64,000 nucleotides of DNA, from NCBI RefSeq assembly GCF_001293125.1, contig NZ_CP009312.1:310001-374000 (forward strand). Direction: 5' to 3'. This stretch comes from Lawsonella clevelandensis. GTDB lineage: Bacteria > Actinomycetota > Actinomycetes > Mycobacteriales > Mycobacteriaceae. Of this stretch, positions 1-11,892 are shown one piece after another. The notes under the pieces were generated by a model. That model was not told the DNA's origin, searched no databases, and saw nothing but the letters and a program-made list of their open reading frames with translations. The number at the start of each line of letters is the position of its first letter. Position 1 is the stretch's first letter. A program made the position numbers and the translations under genes.

Positions 1-133
1 CGTTCCATCCGTCTTGGAAACCCACCACCGTAGCGTCATAGCAGCTGTTAGCAGTACGAACGACGCCACGAATAACTGCGTTCAGACCGGGGCAGTCACC
101 GCCGGCGGTCAGTACGCCAATTCGAAGACCCAT
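1..133 (-). CDS. pfkA: 6-phosphofructokinase, N-terminal part (cut by window edge)
   Basis: Only the first 44 codons lie in the window, read leftward from the ATG at 133. They contain the nucleotide-binding loop [13 protein letters not shown] near residues 11-23 and the VVGFQDGW stretch, as in actinobacterial group III phosphofructokinases. The enzyme phosphorylates fructose 6-phosphate in glycolysis. A ribosome binding site AGAAGGA lies 8 nt upstream of the ATG. pfkA beside gatA is the arrangement I recall from mycobacteria (Rv3010c-Rv3011c). The phosphate donor (ATP or PPi) cannot be judged because the discriminating residues are outside the window. Confidence 0.9.
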   Translation of the reverse strand, partial: MGLRIGVLTAGGDCPGLNAVIRGVVRTANSCYDATVVGFQDGWN

Positions 134-154
134 GTGACTAATCCTTCTCTATCG

Positions 155-170
155 CTTTTCCTAGGAAAAG
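155..170. promoter_or_regulatory. 16-bp perfect palindrome upstream of pfkA
   Basis: The sequence CTTTTCCTAGGAAAAG is a perfect 16-bp palindrome, 22 bp upstream of the pfkA start codon and next to its ribosome binding site. The position fits an operator, but about one such palindrome is expected by chance in 64 kb, so this is only a candidate. Confidence 0.25.
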
Positions 171-281
171 TGCTTCTAGATGCAGTGTACCGGCAGAAAC
201 TCAAAGACACTTAAACGATCCAGCAACAGGTACAACTAACCTACCGCAGCTTCAGCGGTTATGTAACCAGGCTACGCTGAA

Positions 282-321
282 ATCCTCCCCTTCGCCCCGG
301 TTTCCCGGGTGGGGGGAGGAT
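282..321 (-). terminator. Hairpin between gatA and pfkA
   Basis: A 9-bp stem (ATCCTCCCC with GGGGAGGAT) encloses an inner CCCGG/CCGGG stem. It lies 34 bp past the gatA stop codon. There is no clear T-run on the leftward side, so it may be a weak terminator or attenuator before pfkA rather than a full stop. Confidence 0.4.
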
Positions 322-355
322 CTCTTAGCGACTTCTCAATCTCTCTACCAGCAGA

Positions 356-1858
356 TTACTCGCCGATCGGACCACGCGCCTTTTCAAAAGCGGCACCCAC
401 CCGGTAAAGACGAGCATCTTCCAATGCGGGTGCCATAATCTGCAGGCCAACCGGCATACCGGAATCCGAGGCCACTCCTGCTGGCACGGACATGCCACAC
501 ATTCCTGCCAGATTCAAGGGCAGCGTGTAGAGGTCGAAGAGATACATAGAAACAGGATCGTCCACGCGCTCACCCAATTTGAAGGCAGTCTGCGGGGTAG
601 TCGGAGAGATAAGCACATCGACCTTCTCATACGCCTTTTGGAAATCCTGGGCAATGAGAGTACGCACCTTTTGCGCTTGGCCGTAGTACGCATCGTAATA
701 GCCGGCAGACAGGGCATAGGTGCCAATAATGATACGGCGCTTCACTTCCTTACCGAAGCCGGCTGCACGGGTCAGCGACATGACCTCTTCCGCTGAATGG
801 CTACCATCGTCACCCACCCGCAAGCCGTACCGCATTCCGTCAAAGCGTGCCAGATTGGACGAGACCTCAGACGGCAGAATGAGGTAGTAGGCGGCCAACG
901 CGTGCGGGAAGTTGGGGCATGAAACCTCAACGATTTCTGCCCCCAGCCCCTCCAGAGTTTCCACTGCATTCTGGAAAGACTCCGCGACACCCGGCTGACA
1001 CCCCTCATCTGTAAGGAATTCCTTGATGACGCCAACCTTCACCTCAGAGAGGTCCTTCTCCTGACCCTCCACTGCAGCACTCACCATGTCGGGAATCTCT
1101 ACTGCCAGAGAAGTTGAGTCGTGCTCGTCATGGCCCGCAATAATGTTGTGCAGCATAGCCGTATCCAGCACGGTACGCGCACACGGTCCCCCTTGATCGA
1201 GGGAAGAAGCGCAGGCCACCAGACCGTAACGAGAAACAGTGCCGTACGTCGGCTTCACTCCCACCGTAGCGGTAAGAGCGGCAGGCTGGCGGATGGAACC
1301 ACCCGTGTCCGTCCCGATCGCCAGCGGAGCTTCATAGGACGCCAGTGCGGCTGCTGAACCACCGCCGGAACCACCCGGCGTACGCTCTTTGTCCCACGGG
1401 TTGAAGGTCGGCCCGAAAGCAGAGTTCTCCGTGGAGGAGCCCATGGCGAACTCATCCATATTGGTCTTGCCGAGAATCGGAATGCCGGCTTCCCGCAGTT
1501 TCCTCGTGACAGTAGCATCATACTGCGGCACATACCCCTCCAAGATTTTGGAGGCACAGGTTGTCGGAGCATCCGTCGTGGTGAACACATCCTTCAAAGC
1601 GATGGGTACACCGGCTAACGGGGAGGCTGGGCCTTTACCCGCCGCAATGTCCTCATCGACCTGTCGGGCGGTCGCCAAAGCGTCCTCTGCGCCGACGTGT
1701 AGGAAAGCGTGGAGATCCCCGTCTACCTCAGCAATACGGTCGAGGAATGCTTGCGTCACCGCCACCGAAGTCAGCTCACCAGAGTGGATACGCTGGGCCA
1801 AAGTGTAGGCATCCAGAGACAAGATGGAATCTGCCGGAACAGTACGAAGAGCGGTCAT
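356..1858 (-). CDS. gatA: Asp-tRNA(Asn)/Glu-tRNA(Gln) amidotransferase subunit A
   Basis: GatA is the amidase subunit of GatCAB, which releases ammonia from glutamine so that misacylated Glu-tRNA(Gln) or Asp-tRNA(Asn) can be corrected. The 500-residue product has the amidase signature: the catalytic lysine in [10 protein letters not shown], the Gly/Ser-rich [12 protein letters not shown] segment and [12 protein letters not shown] with the catalytic serines. The ATG at 1858 was chosen because it matches the family N-terminus and has GGAGGGG upstream inside the end of gatC; the open frame continues further upstream without similarity. It sits 5 bp after gatC, so the two are surely co-translated. 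gatB is not in view. Confidence 0.96.
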   Translation of the reverse strand: MTALRTVPADSILSLDAYTLAQRIHSGELTSVAVTQAFLDRIAEVDGDLHAFLHVGAEDALATARQVDEDIAAGKGPASPLAGVPIALKDVFTTTDAPTTCASKILEGYVPQYDATVTRKLREAGIPILGKTNMDEFAMGSSTENSAFGPTFNPWDKERTPGGSGGGSAAALASYEAPLAIGTDTGGSIRQPAALTATVGVKPTYGTVSRYGLVACASSLDQGGPCARTVLDTAMLHNIIAGHDEHDSTSLAVEIPDMVSAAVEGQEKDLSEVKVGVIKEFLTDEGCQPGVAESFQNAVETLEGLGAEIVEVSCPNFPHALAAYYLILPSEVSSNLARFDGMRYGLRVGDDGSHSAEEVMSLTRAAGFGKEVKRRIIIGTYALSAGYYDAYYGQAQKVRTLIAQDFQKAYEKVDVLISPTTPQTAFKLGERVDDPVSMYLFDLYTLPLNLAGMCGMSVPAGVASDSGMPVGLQIMAPALEDARLYRVGAAFEKARGPIGE

Positions 1859-1863
1859 GTGGG

Positions 1864-2166
1864 TTACTCCCCTCCTTCGCCCAGAATCTGGGGAACAACG
1901 ATACGGCCATCTTCGACCTCGGGTGCTTGGCTCAACACTTCCTCTTGGGAAAGGCACGGCTTAATGACGTCCTCATGGGTGACATTGTGGATGGCCACAG
2001 GGTGGCTCATCGCCTCAACACCTTCAGTATCGAGCTCCGTGATGACATTCACGTGCTGCAAAATATCTTTGATCTGGCCAGCCAGCTCATCCAACTCGTC
2101 ATCTGCCAACGCTAAACGCGCCAACTTGGCGAGGTGAGCAACATCGTCACGGGTAATACCGTCCAC
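1864..2166 (-). CDS. gatC: Asp-tRNA(Asn)/Glu-tRNA(Gln) amidotransferase subunit C
   Basis: GatC is the small subunit that wraps around GatA and stabilises the GatCAB amidotransferase. The 100-residue product begins with the family-typical [17 protein letters not shown] helix and ends with a short beta-rich tail. The GTG start at 2166 fits this N-terminus and has GAAAGG upstream; the frame stays open to 2244 but that extension has no family similarity. It is directly followed by gatA. Confidence 0.93.
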   Translation of the reverse strand: MDGITRDDVAHLAKLARLALADDELDELAGQIKDILQHVNVITELDTEGVEAMSHPVAIHNVTHEDVIKPCLSQEEVLSQAPEVEDGRIVVPQILGEGGE

Positions 2167-2221
2167 TGAAGCACCTTTCTTCGGGGTTGTACTGTGCGCA
2201 TGCAGTCGTACGCTGCACATG

Positions 2222-4914
<2,693 letters not shown>

Positions 4915-5019
4915 GCGTCTCGCGCCAGCCGTTCGCCGAATTTGTCACTGTTGGAGAGTAACCTGAGGACAGCATCACCGAAAGGGTTATGCTCTCGCTG
5001 TGGACCACGAGGAGATCCC

Positions 5020-5739
5020 GTGTCAGACTCTTTTTTTACCCCACACCATGTGTGCTCCTTCGATTTAGAGACGACGGGCCCAAACCCTCGGACGGCACGC
5101 ATCGTCACTTCCTCATGTCTTGATATCGACCTGCCAGAGTCCTCGTCAGCGGATGCGGAACCCCGCATTGTCACCCATAACTGGCTGGCTGATCCGGGTT
5201 GTGCCATTCCCGCTGAAGCCACTGCGGTTCACGGTATTTCGACGGAACAGGCACGGCGTGAAGGCCGCCCACATGCGGAGGTCGTCAAGGAATCTGTCGC
5301 TCATCTCTATGCCGCTTGGGAGGAGGGCCGTACTCTCATCGTCTATAACGCCCCGTTTGATCTCACCATTCTGCAGCACTGGGAGCCGACATTCGAGGTA
5401 CGCGGGCTGGTGCTCGATCCCTATGTGGTGGATCGTGCTCTCGACAAATACCGCAAGGGAAAACGCACCCTCGGTATTGTGTGCGAACACTACCAGGTGT
5501 CGCTAGACAATGCGCACAACTCCGATGCAGACGCTTGGGGGGCTGCACAGCTTGCCAAGCGGTTGGCAGATGTCTATCCGCAGTTGCGGACCACCCCGGT
5601 AGACGAACTCATGGCGCTGCAAACCAACTGGCACCGCGAGCGCCAACAGAGTTTCCGGGAGTATCTGGAGCGCATAGGGCAAGATCCCCGCACTGTGGAA
5701 ACAGAATGGCCGCTACTGGGGCCACTCGTCCAACACTAG
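5020..5739 (+). CDS. DEDDh 3'-5' exonuclease (DNA polymerase III epsilon-like)
   Basis: This 239-residue protein has the three exonuclease motifs of the DnaQ/epsilon superfamily: SFDLETTG (motif I, Asp and Glu), YNAPFDL (motif II, Asp) and HNSDADAW (motif III, His-x4-Asp). It is therefore a proofreading-type or RNase T-like 3'-5' exonuclease. The GTG at 5020 was chosen because GAGGAG lies just upstream and the family fold starts right after it. It is transcribed divergently from ligA. Its 3' end overlaps the convergent MetE-like gene by 27 bp. Whether it serves the replicase or a separate repair path cannot be told from sequence. Confidence 0.85.
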   Translation: MSDSFFTPHHVCSFDLETTGPNPRTARIVTSSCLDIDLPESSSADAEPRIVTHNWLADPGCAIPAEATAVHGISTEQARREGRPHAEVVKESVAHLYAAWEEGRTLIVYNAPFDLTILQHWEPTFEVRGLVLDPYVVDRALDKYRKGKRTLGIVCEHYQVSLDNAHNSDADAWGAAQLAKRLADVYPQLRTTPVDELMALQTNWHRERQQSFREYLERIGQDPRTVETEWPLLGPLVQH

Positions 5740-6726
5740 CTCTGGCATCTCCACGAGCGACCCAAGGCATTCTTGTATGCCACGTAGTGATACACCGTGG
5801 GTGTTCTCTGACGTATAGCACAACATACTGTCGTGGAAGCTAGGCAGTGAAGATTCCTGCGGCGCCACAGCCAAATCCCGGAGGAGCACAGCAAGACGAT
5901 GGGCGTGCTGTCGACGCTCCCGCTGTGGTACCACTAACGGCATCACGCACTCCAGCCCACCTCCCCACTGGTCGAGAAGCTCTCCCATCTCATCCCGTTG
6001 CGCAGTCGATGGTTGCAACGATACCGGCAGTGCCACTCGTAACGTGCCCGCCCGCAACGCCGGCGCACACTGACGCACCCACTGCGTACTCTCATGAGGA
6101 AGGCGAAGTACGACCCTACCAGGCATCGCCTCCCCCACAGCACTCCACTGCGCCGGCAGGATCTGCTGATCCGGCATGGGAATGTGTTCCCACCGGTGCG
6201 CCCCTGGCAATGTCCCACTCAGCGCTGGCCCCGCGTCGCCTTCATCCATCACTACCCACGGGTCACGCCCAGTCCGTCGTGACAGGTCACGCGCCAGCTG
6301 CGCCACCATCTCGACGTACTGGTCCATCAGGTCACAAACAGCGCCTGTGTCTGTCAGCATCCAATGCCCATTGGGGAGCTCCACATGGGATAAACAGGCA
6401 ACAGGACCCGCCACCACCACGGTAAGCGGCCCGCTGCCGGCACCCGTCGTCTCAACGATCTCCTCCAGCAGGTCCATATCCTGCTCAAGAAGGGAGCGTG
6501 CAGCACGATGGAAACGTGTTTCCTGCGGTCCGCAAACAAATGTGCGGACACCGTAGCCCCACACCATGTCCGGGAGGAGCGCCGTCATCCGCCCTACCGC
6601 AGTGGCCGGCAGACCCCGCGCAGGTAGCACGGGGAGAAAGAATGCAGACGCTGCCTCCCCCGCAATCATCTGCAGCACCGAACGCATATCGGTACCGGGT
6701 AACGACCCCTCGGCATGCACCATCAT
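5713..6726 (-). CDS. MetE-like (vitamin B12-independent methionine synthase family) protein
   Basis: This 337-residue protein occupies the place of M. tuberculosis Rv3015c, annotated there as a conserved protein related to the C-terminal barrel of cobalamin-independent methionine synthase (from memory). Segments such as [14 protein letters not shown] and [23 protein letters not shown] fit a UROD/MetE-like barrel, but I cannot pick out the usual His/Cys zinc ligands of true MetE, so enzymatic methionine synthesis is doubtful. Its ATG overlaps the mnmA stop as ATGA, so it is translated with mnmA. The 3' end runs 27 bp into the convergent exonuclease gene. Function is unknown. Confidence 0.65.
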   Translation of the reverse strand: MMVHAEGSLPGTDMRSVLQMIAGEAASAFFLPVLPARGLPATAVGRMTALLPDMVWGYGVRTFVCGPQETRFHRAARSLLEQDMDLLEEIVETTGAGSGPLTVVVAGPVACLSHVELPNGHWMLTDTGAVCDLMDQYVEMVAQLARDLSRRTGRDPWVVMDEGDAGPALSGTLPGAHRWEHIPMPDQQILPAQWSAVGEAMPGRVVLRLPHESTQWVRQCAPALRAGTLRVALPVSLQPSTAQRDEMGELLDQWGGGLECVMPLVVPQRERRQHAHRLAVLLRDLAVAPQESSLPSFHDSMLCYTSENTHGVSLRGIQECLGSLVEMPELVLDEWPQ

Positions 6727-7901
6727 GAGGATTCCGAAACTCCACTGAGTGGAGAGGATACCGGCCTCTCCGTACTATCTTGCGCCGTGAGGGTATCGTA
6801 GCTCTCAGCTGTCGCGTGAATAGTGGCCGACCCAAGCACAAGGTCGCCTACTGGATCGGGTTGGTAGAGCACTGCGCTTTGACCACACGCCACTCCGCGC
6901 AAGGGGACATCTGTGTGGATGGTGACGGTCTCCCCCATCATCTCGACAGTGCACGGCACTGGCGCTGCGTGCGCCCGCACCTGCACTTCACAACGGAGTT
7001 TGTGGCGCTCCCCCGCCGCCGCGCAGTCCGCCAACTCTCGCGATAGCCAGTTAGCTGGCCACCCCTGCAGGTAATTCGTCTCCAACATGTCCCGTGTACC
7101 GATGAGGACGGTATTACGCCGCACATCTAAGCCCACCACATAGCGTGGTAAACCATCTGGCAGCGGGCCCGCCAGACCTAGACCCTTGCGCTGTCCAATG
7201 GTGAATCCGTAGGTGCCTCGGTGTTCAGCGACGGTGTCCCCCGTCACCATATCGATGACCGGCCCTGGCCGATCTCCCAGCCTTAAATGCAGGAAACCGC
7301 GGGTGTCCCCATTGGGAATGAAGCAGATATCGGTGGAATCGGGTTTCGAGGCCACGCTAAAACCATATGCTGCGGCCTCCTCTCGAATCTGCGGCTTCTC
7401 CGTATCACCGCAGGGGAAGAGAGAATGATCAAGCTGGTGACGGTTGAGAACCCCCAACACATACGACTGGTCTTTTGCCTGGTCGACTCCGCGTCGCAGC
7501 ATCCCATCAACAATCTGGGCGTAGTGGCCAGTCGCAACGGCATCGTAGCCCAAAGCTAGACCACGCTCGAGAAGGGCGTCGAACTTAATGCGCTCATTGC
7601 ATCGTAGGCAGGGGTTAGGGGTCTCCCCTAACTCATAGGTATCGACGAAATCCTCAATGACCTGGGCGCGAAAACGCGCAGAGAAATCCCACACGTAGAA
7701 CGGGATACCCAGTTGGTCCGCAACTCGGCGGGCATCTCCAGAATCCTCCAAAGAGCAGCATCCGCGTGCACCCGTCCGCAGGGTGGCAGGTGCACTGGAC
7801 AATGCCAGGTGGATACCAACGACGTCGTGGCCTGCATCGACCAGACGTGCGGCAGCGACGGAGGAATCAACTCCTCCTGATAACGCAGCTAAGACACGCA
7901 T
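6723..7901 (-). CDS. mnmA: tRNA-specific 2-thiouridylase MnmA
   Basis: MnmA thiolates U34 in the anticodon of Lys, Glu and Gln tRNAs, using sulfur passed from a cysteine desulfurase, which is encoded just upstream. The 392-residue protein has the PP-loop SGGVDSS at residues 8-14, the catalytic cysteines C101 (NPCLRCN) and C193 (TDICFIP), and [15 protein letters not shown] in the central domain. The ATG at 7901 has no Shine-Dalgarno, but TAGGCT lies 6 nt upstream, partly formed by the stop codon of the preceding gene, so it may also be read from its own leaderless transcript. Confidence 0.95.
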   Translation of the reverse strand: MRVLAALSGGVDSSVAAARLVDAGHDVVGIHLALSSAPATLRTGARGCCSLEDSGDARRVADQLGIPFYVWDFSARFRAQVIEDFVDTYELGETPNPCLRCNERIKFDALLERGLALGYDAVATGHYAQIVDGMLRRGVDQAKDQSYVLGVLNRHQLDHSLFPCGDTEKPQIREEAAAYGFSVASKPDSTDICFIPNGDTRGFLHLRLGDRPGPVIDMVTGDTVAEHRGTYGFTIGQRKGLGLAGPLPDGLPRYVVGLDVRRNTVLIGTRDMLETNYLQGWPANWLSRELADCAAAGERHKLRCEVQVRAHAAPVPCTVEMMGETVTIHTDVPLRGVACGQSAVLYQPDPVGDLVLGSATIHATAESYDTLTAQDSTERPVSSPLSGVSESS

Positions 7902-7907
7902 AGGTCT

Positions 7908-7913
7908 AGCCTA
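7908..7913 (-). promoter_or_regulatory. -10 box for leaderless mnmA, overlapping the previous stop codon
   Basis: On the minus strand TAGGCT is followed by 6 nt and the mnmA ATG. Its first three bases are the TAG stop codon of the cysteine desulfurase gene. No strong -35 is evident inside the upstream gene, so this is a candidate internal promoter. Confidence 0.4.
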
Positions 7914-9131
7914 GGCCAGCCCTGCCAGACGGGCACGTTCAATAGCCTCAGGCAATGCCCGCAACAGATCATCAACATGCTGGGGGGTCGTGGTGTGCCC
8001 CATGGAAAGTCGTAGTGTGCCCCGCGCCTGCGGCTCCGGAACTCCCATCGCAAGGAGGACTTCCGAGGCATGTGCGACACCTGCTGTACATGCCGCTCCC
8101 AAAGAGACGCTGATTCCTTTCCCATCGAGAAGCATAAGCAGTGCGTCCCCTTCGCATCCGGGGAAGGAAGCGGAGACGATTCCGGGCAGGACGAGGCTAT
8201 CTGTTCCCTCGATAGCTTTCTCCGGACCGTTAATGATGACATCGTCACAGACCCTGTGCAGACCAGTGATGAGCTGGTGACGCAGTGCCACCAAGCGGGC
8301 GGTTTCGTCGGCTTGGCACGCTACCGCGGTCTCCAGTGCAGCAGCCATACCAACGATACCTAGCACATTCTGCGTTCCTGCCCGGAGGCCACGCTCCTGC
8401 CCGCCGCCATGAAGGAGCGGGACGAGAGGGGCGTCACGTCGTGCCAAGAGCACACCGATACCAGTGGGTCCGCCAAACTTCTGGGAAGCGACGGACATCG
8501 TGGTGATGCCCGGATGCGAAAAATCAAGCTGCATATGGGTGACGGCTTGTACCGCATCCACATGGAAGGGCACACCCGCTGCCGCGGCAGCATCAGCGAG
8601 CGCCGCGACGGGTTGTACCGTTCCCACTTCGTTGTTGGCAGCCATGACTGTCATGAGCAGTGGAGTGTCCGCCTGGTGGAGACGCTCGCGGACGACGTCG
8701 AGCTCAACACGCCCAGTCTGATCAACGGGCAGCACGTCCAGGTCCACACCGAAGACATCGTGCCGGAATCTAGCTAGCCATGAGGCCGCATCGGTGACGG
8801 AGTGGTGCTCTACAGCACTGAGGAGCAGACGGTGGTATCCCTGCCCGGCACGCGCTAAGGCCATGCCTTTTAGTGCCAGGTTGTCTGCTTCCGTTCCGGA
8901 TCCAACAAAGATCACTTCACTGGGGCGTGCGCCGAGGAGTTCTGCGATGGACTCGCGGGCTTCTTCGACATGGCAGCGTGCTCGGCGGCCTACGGAGTGG
9001 ACACTGGAGGGGTTCCCCGTATCGCCGGCCAGTTCGCGCATTGCGGTAAGAGCTTCTTCCCGCAGCGGAGTGATTGCAGCGTGGTCAAAGTAGCTGGCCG
9101 CGGCTAGTAATTCTGGGGATTCACAGAGCAT
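7911..9131 (-). CDS. Cysteine desulfurase (NifS/IscS family)
   Basis: This PLP enzyme converts cysteine to alanine plus enzyme-bound persulfide and probably feeds MnmA, whose gene follows directly. The 406-residue protein has YFDHAAITP near the N-terminus, the His pair at 109-110, the PLP-binding Asp and Gln in HVDAVQA (D192, Q195), the Schiff-base lysine K218 and the catalytic cysteine C348 in SLGAACTAG. One feature is odd: the residue before the lysine, almost always His in this family (SxHK), is Gln here (SVASQKFGG). The ATG at 9131 has only a weak GAAAG upstream. The Rv3025c position fits. Confidence 0.92.
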   Translation of the reverse strand: MLCESPELLAAASYFDHAAITPLREEALTAMRELAGDTGNPSSVHSVGRRARCHVEEARESIAELLGARPSEVIFVGSGTEADNLALKGMALARAGQGYHRLLLSAVEHHSVTDAASWLARFRHDVFGVDLDVLPVDQTGRVELDVVRERLHQADTPLLMTVMAANNEVGTVQPVAALADAAAAAGVPFHVDAVQAVTHMQLDFSHPGITTMSVASQKFGGPTGIGVLLARRDAPLVPLLHGGGQERGLRAGTQNVLGIVGMAAALETAVACQADETARLVALRHQLITGLHRVCDDVIINGPEKAIEGTDSLVLPGIVSASFPGCEGDALLMLLDGKGISVSLGAACTAGVAHASEVLLAMGVPEPQARGTLRLSMGHTTTPQHVDDLLRALPEAIERARLAGLA

Positions 9132-9159
9132 GCGGGGTCTTTCTGTGCTGTGGGAGTCG

Positions 9160-10140
9160 TCAGCTGCGAGCTTTCAGCAGGTCGATGAGCTGCGGAACGA
9201 TATCGTCAACGTCGCCTACAATACCGAGGTCAGCGATAGAGAAGAGTGGTGCATCCGGGTCGTTGTTGATGACCACAATGTGCTTGGAGTTCTGCATACC
9301 AGCCTTATGCTGGATTGCTCCGGAGATGCCAAGCCCGATGTAAAGATCTGGGTTGACGGTGACACCGGTTTGGCCGATCTGGATGGCGCCTCCGCAGTAT
9401 CCGAGGTCCACTGCGTCGCGGGTCGCACCGACTGCCGCACCGAATTGGTCGGCAAGCCCCTCCACGTACTCGTGGAAGCCTTCTGCGGACCCGACGCCGC
9501 GCCCACCGGCTACCACTACCTTCGCCTGGGTAAGATCAGGTCGATCGCTGGGGGTGTCTTCGGTGCGTTGGGAAACGCGGACGCCTCGTCGAATAGTGGG
9601 GTCGGGCAGGGCCATGGTACGAATATCGACATCGTGCTGATCTACTGTCTCTGCCTCTGTTGCTTCGACGACACCGTTGCGGAGAACAATGACCGGGTAG
9701 CGGCCACGGACCTCGACAGCGACATCGAGTTGTGAGCCGAATATGGAGTGCGTGACGTGCGTGAGATCGGTGAGGGCCACGACATCGGAGGCTAGGCCGG
9801 ATCCCAGACGAACTGCCACACGCCCGGCAATTTCACGGTTGATGATGCTGTCGGGAAGGAGCACGCCAGCAACCTTGTCAGTCACCGCGATTGTGCTGAG
9901 GACGTCGACGAGTGAGGTGGCAAAGAAGGCAAATGCGTCTTTGTCTTCGGCAACATGGAGTGCCTCCACCCCAAAGGGTGCCAGTGCTGCTGCGAGGCTG
10001 TGGGAAACGCCTGGCTCACACAGGACGACAGCGTGAACGGTGTCGATGGTGCGGGCGGCAGTGATCGCCTCAAGGCTCGCTTGGGTGGGCTGTACCTGGT
10101 CACCACGACCGGTGTACGCGATGGGGACAAGGATAGTCAT
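9160..10140 (-). CDS. etfA: Electron transfer flavoprotein subunit alpha
   Basis: EtfA binds FAD and, with EtfB, takes electrons from acyl-CoA dehydrogenases. The 326-residue product has an N-terminal adenine-nucleotide-like domain and the conserved C-terminal FAD domain: VVAGGRGVGSAEGF, the GATRDAVD segment, GQTGVTVNPDLYIGLGISG and AIQHKAGM. The ATG at 10140 has AGGAGAG upstream. It follows etfB by 12 bp, so the pair is one operon; the Rv3028c-Rv3029c order (fixB-fixA) is kept. Confidence 0.95.
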   Translation of the reverse strand: MTILVPIAYTGRGDQVQPTQASLEAITAARTIDTVHAVVLCEPGVSHSLAAALAPFGVEALHVAEDKDAFAFFATSLVDVLSTIAVTDKVAGVLLPDSIINREIAGRVAVRLGSGLASDVVALTDLTHVTHSIFGSQLDVAVEVRGRYPVIVLRNGVVEATEAETVDQHDVDIRTMALPDPTIRRGVRVSQRTEDTPSDRPDLTQAKVVVAGGRGVGSAEGFHEYVEGLADQFGAAVGATRDAVDLGYCGGAIQIGQTGVTVNPDLYIGLGISGAIQHKAGMQNSKHIVVINNDPDAPLFSIADLGIVGDVDDIVPQLIDLLKARS

Positions 10141-10152
10141 GGTAGTACTCTC

Positions 10153-10944
10153 CTATACGAGCTTTTCGGAGACGAGGTAGTCCATAATACGCTGTGCTCC
10201 GTCACCGTTATCGGCAAACACTTCGCCCTGCTGCTTGGCGGGGCGTTCGGTGGTGTTGACCACTACGGTGCCAGCACCGGTTTGTCCCACTTGGTTGGGC
10301 AGCACTCCAATATCTGCGAGGCTCCACTCGGTGACCTCTTTCTTTTTGGCCGCCATGATGCCTTTGAAGGAGGGGAAGCGTGGTTCATTCATGGTCTCGG
10401 TAACGGAGACCAATGCCGGCATGTCAGCACTGAGATGGTAGGTAAACCCGTCGGTGGCTCGTTCGGCGTTCAACGTGCCGTCTGGTTCCACTATGAGCGA
10501 GTGCACGCTGGTGAGAGCGGGGATTCCCAGGTACTCGGCGATGATGGCGGGGACGGTTCCTGCTCCGGAATCGGAGGATTGGTCGCCACAGATAACAAGT
10601 TTCGTGTCAGCGATGTGGCCGAGGGCGTTGGCGAGTACCCACCCGGTTTGGATTGCGTCTGAACCGACAAGGGCATCGTCACAGATGTGGATGCCACGGT
10701 CCGCCCCCATGGCCATTGCCCGCCGGAGGGCCTCCACTGCACTAGCTGGGCCCATAGTGAGCGCGATGATTTCATGGGGGATTTCCAGCACGTCATTGAG
10801 CTGTACTGCCGCCTCCACCGCATGCTCGTTGGTTTCGTCCAAGATTTTGTCGACACTTTCGCGGTTGAGGCGGAAATCGTCGGTGAGCGAGTTGTCCGTT
10901 TCGTAGTCGGGAACTTGCTTCACAAGGACGACGGTGGCTGACAT
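10153..10944 (-). CDS. etfB: Electron transfer flavoprotein subunit beta
   Basis: EtfB is the AMP-binding partner of EtfA. The 263-residue product starts with SATVVLVKQVPDYETD and carries the conserved CGDQSSDSGAGTVPAIIAEYLG segment and the ADMPALVSVTETMNEPRFPS region that contacts dehydrogenases. The ATG at 10944 was preferred over the open extension to 10989 because CCAGGAGGTTTCC stands immediately upstream and the family starts here. It is the first gene of the leftward run and is divergent from the 11.06-kb methyltransferase, with 117 bp between them. Confidence 0.95.
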   Translation of the reverse strand: MSATVVLVKQVPDYETDNSLTDDFRLNRESVDKILDETNEHAVEAAVQLNDVLEIPHEIIALTMGPASAVEALRRAMAMGADRGIHICDDALVGSDAIQTGWVLANALGHIADTKLVICGDQSSDSGAGTVPAIIAEYLGIPALTSVHSLIVEPDGTLNAERATDGFTYHLSADMPALVSVTETMNEPRFPSFKGIMAAKKKEVTEWSLADIGVLPNQVGQTGAGTVVVNTTERPAKQQGEVFADNGDGAQRIMDYLVSEKLV

Positions 10945-11049
10945 GGAAACCTCCTGGTTGAGGACGCATCGACAGAAATGTTCCTGCAAAGATGGTAACG
11001 CGAATAGCTTTCTCTACCTAGTTATAGAGGTTGTTGTTCGCGGAGAGGA

Positions 11050-11055
11050 TAGGCT
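11050..11055 (+). promoter_or_regulatory. -10 box for leaderless methyltransferase mRNA
   Basis: TAGGCT followed by 6 nt (GAAAAG) and the GTG at 11062. The same hexamer and spacing occur before ligA and mnmA. The -35 region is weak. Confidence 0.5.
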
Positions 11056-11061
11056 GAAAAG

Positions 11062-11892
11062 GTGAGTAACGAGGACTTCCCGGCTGACCCCGATACGGTT
11101 GTGCCGCTCCCTATGACAGGTGAGCGCACGGCCCCTGATACCGACCAGGAAAACTACTGGTTCCGCCGCCACGAGATTGTGTATCTGGCGTGGCGGGAGC
11201 GCTGTCGCGACAGGGACGTTATTGAAGCGGGAGCTGGAGAAGGCTATGGGGCAGGTATGTTGGCCCCCTACACCCAATCTCTACACGGGGTGGATTACGA
11301 TCTGCTGGCGTGCCAGCACGCGACGAGCAAATACCGGGTTGGTGCGCCCTGCCCACTCACCTTCACCCAGGCAGATTTGGGGGCGTTGCCGTTTGCGGAC
11401 GAGTGCGCCGACGTCATCGTTAATTCTCAGGTCATTGAGCATCTTCCCGACCAAGAGGGGTTTGTGGCGGAGTGTTTCCGGGTGCTGCGTCCAGGTGGTG
11501 TGCTAGTGGTGGCGACTCCCAATCGCATTACCTTTACACCTGCCGGCCAACCTATTAACCCCTTCCATATTCGGGAGCTTAACGCCCGCGAATTAGCTGA
11601 TCTGTTGGTTGGGCCAGGCTTTGAGCTGGTGGAGACACTGGGGGTATATCACGGCCCGCACCTGCGCCATCTCGATGACAAGTGGGGTGGCCTTATCCGG
11701 GCGCAACTGCAACCTTATTTGGAGAACCGTCCCTGGTCGGCGGAGCTGCGGGCAGATGTCGATAGCGTCACTGCTACCGATTTTGAATTTCGCACTTGTC
11801 CCCCAGCAGAGGTGCGGGACGGGGCCTTGGACGATCCCACGTCTCTCGATGACAGCTTGGATCTTGTTTTTGTGGGGAGGAAGCTGCGATGA
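11062..11892 (+). CDS. SAM-dependent methyltransferase of the MGLP-type cluster (Rv3030-like)
   Basis: This 276-residue class I methyltransferase has the SAM loop VIEAGAGEGYGAGMLA near residues 53-68, the acidic VDYD after strand 2, and IEHLPDQEGFVAECFRVLRPGG typical of UbiE/type 11 enzymes. Followed by a GH57 enzyme and a GT4 glycosyltransferase, it matches the M. tuberculosis Rv3030-Rv3032 order, a cluster linked to 6-O-methylglucose lipopolysaccharides, so it probably methylates sugars of that polymer (inference). The GTG start has a -10 box 6 nt upstream and only GAAAAG as a possible ribosome site. Its stop overlaps the next ATG as ATGA. Confidence 0.8.
   Translation: MSNEDFPADPDTVVPLPMTGERTAPDTDQENYWFRRHEIVYLAWRERCRDRDVIEAGAGEGYGAGMLAPYTQSLHGVDYDLLACQHATSKYRVGAPCPLTFTQADLGALPFADECADVIVNSQVIEHLPDQEGFVAECFRVLRPGGVLVVATPNRITFTPAGQPINPFHIRELNARELADLLVGPGFELVETLGVYHGPHLRHLDDKWGGLIRAQLQPYLENRPWSAELRADVDSVTATDFEFRTCPPAEVRDGALDDPTSLDDSLDLVFVGRKLR

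Noticed and set aside
14-214. Small plus-strand frame at the left edge
   Set aside because: The minus strand encodes the conserved start of phosphofructokinase across it.
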